Assembly: GCF_002237655.1 (NCBI RefSeq)
Contig: NZ_NOKT01000002.1
Coordinates: 248,001 to 312,000 of the forward strand
Length of the DNA stretch: 64,000 nt
DNA from: Streptomyces sp. XY006
Lineage (GTDB): Bacteria > Actinomycetota > Actinomycetes > Streptomycetales > Streptomycetaceae
Direction: 5' to 3'
The notes under the pieces were generated by a model that did no database searches, was not told the origin of the DNA, and was given only the letters and a program-made list of their open reading frames with translations. A program made the translations under genes and the position numbers. Numbering within the stretch: the first letter of the stretch is position 1; each line of letters begins with the position of its first letter. Of this stretch, positions 53,135 to 61,800 are shown piece after piece.

Positions 53135-54088
53135 ATGCGCGTCGCCATGTTCGGCTATCAGACCTGGGGTCACCGCACGCTCCAGGCCCTGCTGGACTCC
53201 GACCACGAGGTCGCCCTCGTCGTCACCCACCCCAAGAGCGACCACGCCTACGAGAAGATCTGGGACGACTCCGTCGCCGACCTCGCCGCCAAGCACGACG
53301 TCCCCGTCCTCCTGCGCAACCGCCCCGACGACCCCGAACTCCTCGACGCGCTGCGCGCGGCCCGCCCGGACCTCATCGTGGCCAACAACTGGCGCACCTG
53401 GCTGCCCCCGGAGGTGTTCGACCTCCCGCCGCACGGCACCCTCAACATCCACGACTCGCTGCTGCCGTCGTACGCCGGCTTCTCGCCGATCATCTGGGCG
53501 CTCCTCAACGGCGAGGAGCGCGTCGGGGTGACCGCGCACCGCATGAACGGCGAACTCGACGCCGGTGACATCCTGGTGCAGCGCGCCGTACCCGTCGGAC
53601 CGGCCGACACCGCGACCGACCTGTTCCACCGCACCGTCGACCTCATCGCCCCGATCGTGCGCGAGTCGCTCGACCTGATCTCCACCGGACGGGACACCGG
53701 CCGGTGGCTGCCGCAGGACCGCGGCCGGGCCAGCTTCTTCCACAAGCGCTCCGAGGAGGACAGCCGCATCGACTGGACCTGGCCCGCCGAGCGACTGGAA
53801 CGGCTGGTGCGCGCCCAGTCGGACCCCTATCCGAACGCGTACGCCTTCCACCGGGGGAAGCGGCTCAGGATCACCTCGGCCGCCGTCTCCGAGGGACGCT
53901 ACGGCGGCACGCCCGGGCGGATCTTCATCCGCGAGGGCGACGGCGTGGTCATCGTGGCCGGGCCCGAGGCGCACACCGGCCGCTGCCCGGGTCTCCTCGT
54001 CCGGCGGCTGCGCACGGAGGACGGCACGGAGTACGCGTCGACCGACTACTTCCGCACGATGGGCGGCTATCTGACGGCGCGTCCATAA
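53135..54088 (+). CDS. N5-hydroxyornithine formyltransferase (CchA type)
   Basis: A 317-residue protein of the methionyl-tRNA-formyltransferase fold. The THF-binding strand starts MRVAMFGYQTWGH. The catalytic Asn/His are in LNIHDSLLPSYAGFSP near residue 110, and the Asp is in GELDAGDILVQ. It transfers a formyl group from N10-formyl-THF to N5-hydroxyornithine, as CchA does in coelichelin synthesis. ATG at 53135 has GGGAG seven to eight bases before it; an in-frame ATG at 53108 lies next to the iron box and is not preferred. Its product fits the last adenylation domain of the NRPS further right. Confidence 0.9.
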   Translation: MRVAMFGYQTWGHRTLQALLDSDHEVALVVTHPKSDHAYEKIWDDSVADLAAKHDVPVLLRNRPDDPELLDALRAARPDLIVANNWRTWLPPEVFDLPPHGTLNIHDSLLPSYAGFSPIIWALLNGEERVGVTAHRMNGELDAGDILVQRAVPVGPADTATDLFHRTVDLIAPIVRESLDLISTGRDTGRWLPQDRGRASFFHKRSEEDSRIDWTWPAERLERLVRAQSDPYPNAYAFHRGKRLRITSAAVSEGRYGGTPGRIFIREGDGVVIVAGPEAHTGRCPGLLVRRLRTEDGTEYASTDYFRTMGGYLTARP

Positions 54089-54142
54089 CTGACGCTACCT
54101 CACATCGGCGCGGGCGAGCGGGAATTGTCCGGAAACCGTTGC

Positions 54143-54161
54143 TGAGGTAAGGCTTACCTTG
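54143..54161. promoter_or_regulatory. Iron box 2 (DmdR/IdeR-type) before binding protein
   Basis: TGAGGTAAGGCTTACCTTG has a perfect palindromic core, GGTAAG-G-CTTACC. It lies 53 bases before the lipoprotein start and 55 bases after the formyltransferase stop, so the uptake gene has its own iron-regulated promoter. Confidence 0.8.
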
Positions 54162-54213
54162 CTTTACTGACGGCCGTATGACTCCTGCCTGTACCCGGCG
54201 ACAAGGGACGCAC

Positions 54214-55224
54214 ATGCCGAGAAAGTTCCGCACCACCCTTCTCACCGTCACCCTGGCCGCCGGGTTGGCAGCCTGCGGCTCCGTCAAGGACGACTCCGCC
54301 CCCTCCTCCGGCGGCGGGAAGACGGATGCCTCGTCCGCCTTCCCCGTCACCATCAAGCACAAGTTCGGCAGCACGAGGATCACCGCGGAGCCGGAGCGGA
54401 TCGTGGTGATCGGCGACGGCGGCACCGACGACGTCGACGCCCTGTACGCCCTCGGGGTCACGCCGGTCGCCGTCTCCAAGGACGCGTTCGCCGCCGACGG
54501 GGTCCACCCCTGGCTGAAGGACCGGGTCGACACCAAGAAGACCAAGCTCCTGAACACCATGAACGGGGTGGACTTCGAGGAGGTGGCGGCGCTCCGGCCG
54601 GACCTGATCCTCGCCACCTCCGACTTCACCCTGGAGAAGAACTACAAGAAGCTCTCCGCGGTGGCCCCGACCATCGGCTACGAGACGGCGTGGGGCAAGC
54701 AGACCTGGCAGGAACACGTCCAGGTGGTGGCGAAGGCCGTCGGCAGGGAGGACGAGGCCGGAAAGGCCATCGAGGAGACCGAGGGCAGCATCGCCGACGT
54801 GAAGGCGAAGCACCCCGGGCTGGCGGGCAAGACCTACAGCCTGTCCATCGGCAACACGCCGGCCAAGATCTACACCATCGCCTCGGAGGACGACTTCGCG
54901 GCGAAGCTGATGAGCGAGGTCGGGCTGAGCCTCACCCCGTCGGTGAAGAACATCAAGACGGTCAGCGGCAGCCCCACCGGCGAACTGTCCTTCGAGCAGC
55001 TCGACAAGCTCGACGCGGACCTGGTCGTCATCGCCTTCACCACCCCGGAGCTGAAGAAGGCCTTCGAGTCCAGCGCACTGGTGAAGAACATGTCCGCGGT
55101 CGAGGAGGACCGCTACGTCGTGACCGACGTGGCGACCATCAGCCAGCTCCGCAGCCCGTCCGTGCTGGGCATCCCGTGGGCGCTGGACAACCTGGAAGCC
55201 GGGTTCGCCAAGCTGGACGAGTAG
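54214..55224 (+). CDS. Ferric-siderophore-binding lipoprotein
   Basis: A 336-residue lipoprotein of the Fe-siderophore ABC-transport binding family. The signal is MPRKFRTTLLTVTLAAGLAACGS with a lipobox at LAAC (about residues 18-21). The mature protein has ITAEPERIVVIGDGGTDDVDALYALGV and the later DFEEVAALRPDLILATSDFTLE. The arrangement (two lobes with a long helix) is that of FhuD/CchF-type proteins. It should capture the cluster's own ferric siderophore. The importer permease and ATPase are not in the window. ATG at 54214 has AAGGGA upstream. Confidence 0.92.
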   Translation: MPRKFRTTLLTVTLAAGLAACGSVKDDSAPSSGGGKTDASSAFPVTIKHKFGSTRITAEPERIVVIGDGGTDDVDALYALGVTPVAVSKDAFAADGVHPWLKDRVDTKKTKLLNTMNGVDFEEVAALRPDLILATSDFTLEKNYKKLSAVAPTIGYETAWGKQTWQEHVQVVAKAVGREDEAGKAIEETEGSIADVKAKHPGLAGKTYSLSIGNTPAKIYTIASEDDFAAKLMSEVGLSLTPSVKNIKTVSGSPTGELSFEQLDKLDADLVVIAFTTPELKKAFESSALVKNMSAVEEDRYVVTDVATISQLRSPSVLGIPWALDNLEAGFAKLDE

Positions 55225-55251
55225 TCCGGGCCGAAGTCCCGAGGGGGATCG

Positions 55252-55286
55252 ACGGCGGCGGGGCGCGTGACGCGCCCCGCCGCCGT
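55252..55286. terminator. 16-bp perfect hairpin between convergent genes
   Basis: 55252-55267 and 55271-55286 are perfect complements of 16 bases with a three-base TGA loop. It stands 28 bases after the lipoprotein stop and 9 bases after the NRPS stop on the other strand. A bidirectional terminator is the simplest reading. Confidence 0.8.
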
Positions 55287-55294
55287 GACGTCCG

Positions 55295-58200
55295 TCAGAC
55301 CCCGCCGAGCGCCGAGTCGACCTCCTCCGCCGACATGCCCTCGATCTCCAGGTGGAGCGCGGCGACCTGTTCGAGCCGCCCCGGGGTGTGCTCCTCGGCG
55401 GCCAGCCGCTTGGCCATGCCGCCCGGCGTGAGGGTGGCGAACAGGGCCCGCACCGACACCTCGGAGGTGTCCAGGGCCTCCCGCAGCCGGCTCACGATGA
55501 CGGTGGCGAGCACCGAGTCGCCGCCGAGCGCGAAGAACCCGTCGTCCAGGCCCACGCGCCCGGTGCCCAGGACGTCCGCCCACACGCGGGCGACGACCGT
55601 CTCCAGGGCGGTGCCGGGCTCCAGGGGCTGCTCCTCCTCCCCCGGCCCTCGTGTCTCCCACAGCGCCCGGACGGCGCGGCGGTCGAGTTTGCCGTTGGCG
55701 GTGAGCGGCAGCTCCGCCGCGACGGCGATCCGGGCCGGGACCATGTGCGGCGGCAGGACCTCGCGGGCCCACTGCCGCAGGTCCTCCCCCGTCGTGCCCG
55801 CGTCGGCGGCCACCGCGGCCGCCAGCTGGACACCTGGCCCCCGCGTCAGGCCGGCGACGGCGCGCCGCACCGCCGGATGCCCGGCGAGTCCCGCCTCCAC
55901 CTCGCCGAGTTCGACGCGGAAGCCGCGCAGCTTCACCTGGTGGTCGCGCCGGCCGAGGAACTCCAGGGTGCCGTCCGGCCAGTAGCGGGCGAGGTCGCCG
56001 GTGCGGTACCAGCGCACCCCGTCGGCCTCGGTGAACTTCTCGGCCGTGCGCTCCGGGTCGCCCCGGTAGCCGAGCGCCACTCCGTCCCCGCCGATCCACA
56101 GTTCGCCCGGCACCCAGTCCGGGCAGTCCCGGCCCCGCGGGTCGACGACCCGGCAGCGGACGTTGCGCAGCGGGGTGCCGTAGGGCACGGCCCGCCAGTG
56201 CGCGGGCACCTGGGCGTCCACGACCTCGCAGACGGTGGAGTGGATGGCCGTCTCCGTGGTGCCGCCCAGGCCGGTGAAGCGGCAGCCCGGGGCCCGCTCG
56301 GCGAGCCGCCCGGGCAGGTCGGTGCCCACCCAGTCCCCGCCGAGCAGCACCGCCCGCAGTCCGGCCAGTTCGCCGGGGCCGGTGGCGAGCAGCAGCATGT
56401 CCAGCAGGGGCGGGACGCAGTTGAGGAGGGTGACCCGGTGCCGGCGCACCAGCTCGGCCCACGGCCGGGCCTCGCGGCGGTCGGCCTCGTCGATCAGCAC
56501 CACCGCGCCGCCCGCGCTCAGCAGACCGAACAGGTCGTAGACGGAGAGGTCGAAGTCGAGTGCGGACAGGGCGAGGCAGCGGTCCGAGGGGCTCACGGCG
56601 AAGCGCGCGTCGAGGTCGTCGACGGTGTTCATGGCCGCCCGGTGAGGTACCTCGACGCCCTTGGGCTCGCCGGTGGAGCCGGAGGTGAACAGGACGTAGG
56701 CGACCTGTTCCTCGTCCACCGGGACGGGCGCGGGCAGCGGGTCGTGGCGGAGCGCGTCCTGGACGGCCAGGCGGTCATCGGCCGTGTGGCTGGGGGGCGT
56801 TCCGCCGACGGGGCCGCCGGTGGTCTCGTGGGGTGTCCCGTTGCCGGTTCCATGGAGGGTTCCGTCGGTGAGCGTGAGGTGGAAGCCCGCCGTGGTGCGG
56901 ATGCGGTCGCGGCGGGCGGGTGGCTGCTCGACGCCGACCGGTACGTACGCGGCGCCTGCGGCCAGCACACCGAGGACGGCCGTGACCTGGTCGGGCCCCT
57001 TGGGGAGACTGACCGCGACGGTGTCGCCCGGTCCGACTCCCCGGTCCGCGAGGGCGGCGGCGCAGCGCAGGGCCCGGTTCGCCAACTCGCCGTAGCTCAG
57101 GGTGCTTTCCGTCCCCCACAGCAGGGCCGGCGCGTCGGGCCGCTCGGCCGCGCGGAGGAAGAAGCCCTCGTGCAGCAGACGGTGGCTGCGCGGAGCGCCG
57201 GTGGCGTTCACCGCCCTGCGGACCGCCGACTGCTCCTCGGGCAGCAGGGCGGCGACCGGCCGGTCCCAGACGTCGTCCTCGGTGCCCAGCCGCGTGACCA
57301 GCCCGTGGAACGCGGCGAACATCGCGTCGACCAGCCCGGCCGGGAACGCGTCCTCGCGCACGTCCCAGTTGACGAGCAGTCCCCCGTCGACCTCGGTGAC
57401 CTGGGCGTCCAGCAGCACCTGCGGGCCCTGCGAGATGATCCACACCGGCTGCCCGAAGGCGTCGCGCACCTCGGCGTCGAACAGCTCTCCGAGGTTGAGG
57501 GCGCTGGTGAACACCACCGGCGCGAGGACCTGTTCGCCGCGCTGCCGGGTCAGGTCGCGCAGCACCTCCACGCCGGAGTAGTCGGCGTGGGCGGCGTCGG
57601 TGTGCATCCGGTCCTGCAGCCGCCGGGCGTGCTCGGTGAACGGGGCCGGCTCGGTCAGGTCGACGTCGAGCAGGACCGAACTGGTGAAGTCGCCGACGAG
57701 CAGGTCGGTGTCGGGGTGGGAGCCGCGGCGGTCGAACATGGGGACGTTCAGCAGGAAGCGCGGCTGACCGCTGTGGGCGGCCAGCACCTCCGAGAAGGCG
57801 GTCGCGACGGCCATCGCGGGGGTCAGCCCGTGCTGGTGGGCGCGGGCGGCCAGCCGTCGTTTCTCCTCCGGCGGCAGCCAGTGGTGCCGCCGTGTCACCC
57901 GGGTCGGGTCGGCGCGCTCCGCCTCGGGCACCAGCGGCAGGCCGGGCGCGCTGGGCAGCTCGGGCACCCGCCTGCGCCACCACGTCCGCGCCTGCTCCCG
58001 GCTCAGCCGCCGGACCTCGGCGCGCTCCGCCAGGTAGGCCGGGTAGCTGGTACGGATCGGTGGCAGCGCGGCGTCGGGGTCGCGGTAGAACCGGGCGAGG
58101 TCGGAGAGCAGGACGCGGTAGCTGAGGGCGTCCGCGGCGAGCATGTCGACGTCCACGTGCAGCCGGCTGCGTCCCTCGGGCAGCAGGGAGAGCTGCACGG

Positions 58201-58855
58201 AGAACACCTCACCGGCGGCGACGTCGAGCCGGGCGTGCGAGGAGGAGTGCCGCACGTCCTCCAGTTTGGCCGCGGCCGTCCCGGGGTCCAGGGCCCGCAG
58301 GTCGTTGACGGCCGTCGCCGGGCGGGTGAGGCCGGGCAGGATCTGCTGGCGGCCGTCGTCGGTGAAGCGGGCCCGGAGCATGCCGTGCCGCCGGACCAGG
58401 GCCCGTACGGCGGTGTCGAGCCGGTCCGGGTCGACACCGGAGCCGTCGAACTCGACGTAGAGGTGGGCGGCGACGGAGCCGAGGGTGGTGTCGTCGCCGC
58501 GGCCGATCCAGTAGGCGTGCTGCATCACGGCGAGCGGGAAGGGCTCGCCGGGTTCGGGCTCGGGCGCCCCGACGGCCGGTTCGGCTGGTTCTGCGGGTTG
58601 TGCCGGTCCCGCCGGCTCTGCCGGAGCCCTGGAGGTGAGGAGCGCCCGCCAGGCCCGCAGGGTGGGTTCGCGGGCGAGTTCGGCGAAGCCGACCTTGACG
58701 CCTCGCTTGCGCCAGGAGCCGGCGATCCTCATCAGGGTGATGGAGTCCAGGCCCCAGGCTATGAGGCTGTCGTCGTCGCCCGGTGGGGTGTCCGGGCCCC
58801 ATGTGTCGGTGACCGTACGGAGCAGCTCGTCCGCGGTCGGGGGGTGCTGCGTCAC
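55295..58855 (-). CDS. NRPS, ArCP-Cy-A-PCP (aryl-cap and heterocycle-forming module)
   Basis: A 1186-residue synthetase. Residues 1-78 form an aryl carrier protein: GLDSITLM with Ser38 for phosphopantetheine, and FAELAREPTLRAWRALL as in EntB/DhbB ArCPs. Residues ~105-530 form a heterocyclisation domain: YWIGR start, Asp237-x4-Asp242-x2-Ser245 in place of HHxxxDG, SQGPQVLLDAQ and WDVREDAFPAG. The adenylation domain (~570-1050) has pocket residues D-L-Y-N-L-G-L-I-H plus Lys, closest to Cys codes (DLYNLSLIWK) with two changes. The end PCP has LGGDSVL (Ser1114). No thioesterase. GTG start with GGAGGAA; 18 bases downstream of the second NRPS. Aryl-thiazoline or oxazoline formation is inferred. Confidence 0.93.
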   Translation of the reverse strand: MTQHPPTADELLRTVTDTWGPDTPPGDDDSLIAWGLDSITLMRIAGSWRKRGVKVGFAELAREPTLRAWRALLTSRAPAEPAGPAQPAEPAEPAVGAPEPEPGEPFPLAVMQHAYWIGRGDDTTLGSVAAHLYVEFDGSGVDPDRLDTAVRALVRRHGMLRARFTDDGRQQILPGLTRPATAVNDLRALDPGTAAAKLEDVRHSSSHARLDVAAGEVFSVQLSLLPEGRSRLHVDVDMLAADALSYRVLLSDLARFYRDPDAALPPIRTSYPAYLAERAEVRRLSREQARTWWRRRVPELPSAPGLPLVPEAERADPTRVTRRHHWLPPEEKRRLAARAHQHGLTPAMAVATAFSEVLAAHSGQPRFLLNVPMFDRRGSHPDTDLLVGDFTSSVLLDVDLTEPAPFTEHARRLQDRMHTDAAHADYSGVEVLRDLTRQRGEQVLAPVVFTSALNLGELFDAEVRDAFGQPVWIISQGPQVLLDAQVTEVDGGLLVNWDVREDAFPAGLVDAMFAAFHGLVTRLGTEDDVWDRPVAALLPEEQSAVRRAVNATGAPRSHRLLHEGFFLRAAERPDAPALLWGTESTLSYGELANRALRCAAALADRGVGPGDTVAVSLPKGPDQVTAVLGVLAAGAAYVPVGVEQPPARRDRIRTTAGFHLTLTDGTLHGTGNGTPHETTGGPVGGTPPSHTADDRLAVQDALRHDPLPAPVPVDEEQVAYVLFTSGSTGEPKGVEVPHRAAMNTVDDLDARFAVSPSDRCLALSALDFDLSVYDLFGLLSAGGAVVLIDEADRREARPWAELVRRHRVTLLNCVPPLLDMLLLATGPGELAGLRAVLLGGDWVGTDLPGRLAERAPGCRFTGLGGTTETAIHSTVCEVVDAQVPAHWRAVPYGTPLRNVRCRVVDPRGRDCPDWVPGELWIGGDGVALGYRGDPERTAEKFTEADGVRWYRTGDLARYWPDGTLEFLGRRDHQVKLRGFRVELGEVEAGLAGHPAVRRAVAGLTRGPGVQLAAAVAADAGTTGEDLRQWAREVLPPHMVPARIAVAAELPLTANGKLDRRAVRALWETRGPGEEEQPLEPGTALETVVARVWADVLGTGRVGLDDGFFALGGDSVLATVIVSRLREALDTSEVSVRALFATLTPGGMAKRLAAEEHTPGRLEQVAALHLEIEGMSAEEVDSALGGV

Positions 58856-58873
58856 CGGTTCCTCCGCTGTCCC

Positions 58874-61800
58874 TCAGAAGCCGTCGTTGTCGTCGTAGTC
58901 GTCGGAGTCGTCGAAGCCGAAGTCGTCGCTGTCGTGCTCGAAGGCGTTCTCGAAGTCCTCGATGTCCTCCTGCGTCAGGGCCACCAGGGGCAGGTCCGAG
59001 GGGGTGAGCCCGCCGGCCGGGGTGTTCTCGGCGTGCCGCACGAGGCCGCGCAGCGCGCGCTCCCAGAGCGTCAGCAGGGCGCGGGTCCCGGAAGGGGGCA
59101 GGAACGCGTGCGGGGCGGCGGCGGACACGTGGAGCCGGACCCCGTCGGCCTGTTCGACGGCGACGGCATTGATCTCCAGCCCGGTCGCGGCGGGCCGCCC
59201 GTCGGTCCGCGGCACGGCGAGCATCGGCGCCTCGGGGGCGAGCTCCCACGGTTCGGTGCCGGAGGCGGACGCGGTGAACCGGCCGAGGTAGTTGAAGACG
59301 ACCTGCGGCTCCGGGTGTTCGGCCAGTTCGGCGGCGGTGGCGGGGTCGAGGTGGCGCAGCAGGCCGTAGCCGATGCCGTGGTCCGGTACGGCGCGCAGCT
59401 GCTCCTTGATCCGCTTCAGGGCCGTGGCCGCGGCCGTGCCGCCGGAGAGGGCCTCGCCGAGGTCGAGCGGGCCCGGGTCGAGGGCGACGGGGTGGAGGGT
59501 GGTGAACCAGCCCACCGTGGCCGACAGGTCGACACCCGCGGCGAGTCGCTCCTCGCGCCCGTGTCCTTCGAGCCCGACGAGGAGGGAGCGGCCCGCGTGG
59601 TCGCCGCGCTCCTCGCGCCAGGCGGCAGCCGCCACCGCGAAGGCGCCCAGCAGCACGTCCGGGACGGCGGCCCGGAAGGCGGCGGGAACCGTGGTCAGGA
59701 GCGGCGCGGTCAGGTCGGCGGGGAGGACGAGCCGCTCCTCCCGCACCGTCGCCGCGGTGTCCCGGGCGGGGTCGAGGGATGGGTCGAGCAGGGGGCGTCC
59801 CCGCTCCAGCGTCCCGGTCCAGAAGGGCAGTTCGCCCCTCCGTTCCGGCGTGCGGGCCTGCTCGGCCAGGAGGCGGCTCCAGCGGCGGAAGGAGGTGCCG
59901 GTCCAGACCGGGCGCGGGGGCGTCCCGGAGCGCAGGGCCTGCCAGGCGTCGGCCAGCTCGGCGGTGATGATCCGCCAGGACACGCCGTCGACCACGAGGT
60001 GGTGGGCGACCAGGAGCAGCCGGTCCGGGCCGAGCAGGACCGCTTGGAGCATCCGCCCGGCGCGGGGGTCGAGGCGGGCCACCGCCCCGGCCAGCTGCCC
60101 TGCGAGGTCGGTGTCCTGCGCCCGGGTCAGCAGCTCGCCCGCGCGCACGCTGCCCTCGGCGGGGACCGTCAGGCGGCTGCCGTCGTCCGCCAGCCGCGCG
60201 CGGAGCATGTCGTGCCGGTCCACCAGGGCTTGGAGGACGGTGACGGTGTCGTCCTCGGTGAGGCCGGCGGGCGTCACCAGCAGCACGGCCTGGGCGAGAC
60301 CGCCGTAGGAGCCGTCGGGGCCGGCCGCCCACCGCATGACCGGGGTGAGTGCGACCTCGCCCACCGGGTCGTCGGGCGTTCCGGGGGTGCTCGTGTGCCC
60401 GGTGTCCGTGGCGGCCGCGGCCGCGGCGAGTCCGGCCGGGGTCGGCGACTGGAAGACCTGCCGGGGGCTGAGGGGCAGGCCGGCCTTGCGGGCGAGGGTC
60501 ACCAGCCGGATGGAGACGATGCTGTCGCCGCCCAGCTGGAAGAAGTCGTCGTCGGCACCGACCTGTTCGAGGCCGAGGACGGTGGCGAAGAGGGCGCAGA
60601 GCCGCCGTTCGCCTTCGGTGGCGGGCTCCCGGGAGGTGCCGGAGCCGGGGGCGGACTCGGGGGCGGGCAGGCCGGCCCGGTTCACCTTGCCGGAGGGCAG
60701 CAGCGGGAAGGCGTCCAGGACGCTGAGGGTGCGCGGCACCATGTGCTCGGGCAGCCGCTCCCGGAGCCAGTCCCGCAGTCCGGGCAGGACGCCGGGGGCG
60801 GCCAGGCAGTATCCGGCGAGCTGCTTGACGCCCGGGGCGTCCTCGCGGACCACCACCGCGCCGCGCCGGACGCCCGGGTGCTGTTCGAGGACGGCCTCGA
60901 TCTCCTCCAGCTCCACGCGCATGCCGCGGATCTTCACCTGGTTGTCGGCGCGGCCGAGGAACTCCAGGCTGCCGTCGCGCTGCCGGCGGACCAGGTCGCC
61001 GGTGCGGTAGAGGCGCTCGCCGGGCGGGCCGAACGGGTCGGCGACGAAGTGGCCGGCGGTGCGGCGCGGGTCGTTGACGTAGCCCCGGCCGAGGTAGACG
61101 CCCCCCGCGTACAACTCGCCCGGCACGCCCACCGGGACGGGCTGGAGCCGTTCGTCCAGGACGTACAGGCGGGTGTTGGAGTTGGGCCGGCCGATGGAGA
61201 CGGCGCTGCGGACGGCGCCGGTGCGGTACACGACGTGGCTGACGCCGATGGTGGCCTCGGCCGGGCCGTAGCCGTGGTACATCACGGCCCCGCTGGCGGC
61301 CCGGAACCGGGCGAACAGTTCGGGGGTGAGCACCTCTCCGCCGCACCACACGTGCTTGAGCGAGGCGGCGCGGCGGGCGAAGCCGTCCAGTTCGAGGAGC
61401 AGGTCGAGCATCGAGGAGACCAGGTAGGTGAAGGTCACCCGGTGCCGTTCGACGGTGTCGAGCAGGTAGTCGGTGTCCTGTTCGCCGCCGGGTTCGGCGA
61501 TCACCACGCGGCCGCCGTTGACCAGGGGCAGGAAGATCTCGTTGACGGAGATGTCGAAGCCGAGCGGCGCCTTGAACAGGGCCGCGTCGTCGGTGCCGAA
61601 GCCCAGCAGGCCGCGTTGCCACAGCAGCCGGTGCGCGATGGCCCGGTGCCGGATCATCGCGCCCTTGGGGGTGCCGGTCGAGCCGGAGGTGTGGATGACG
61701 TAGGCGAGGCCCTCGGGGTCGACGGGGACCGACGGGTGGTCGGCCGTGGGTCCGTCGAGGGTGACCTCGACGACGGGCGGCGCGTCCGGTCCGAGCGTGT

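Noticed and set aside
52871..53974. Extended N-terminus of the monooxygenase to 53974
   Set aside because: It overlaps the divergent formyltransferase gene and covers the iron box. The family similarity begins at the GTG at 53050.
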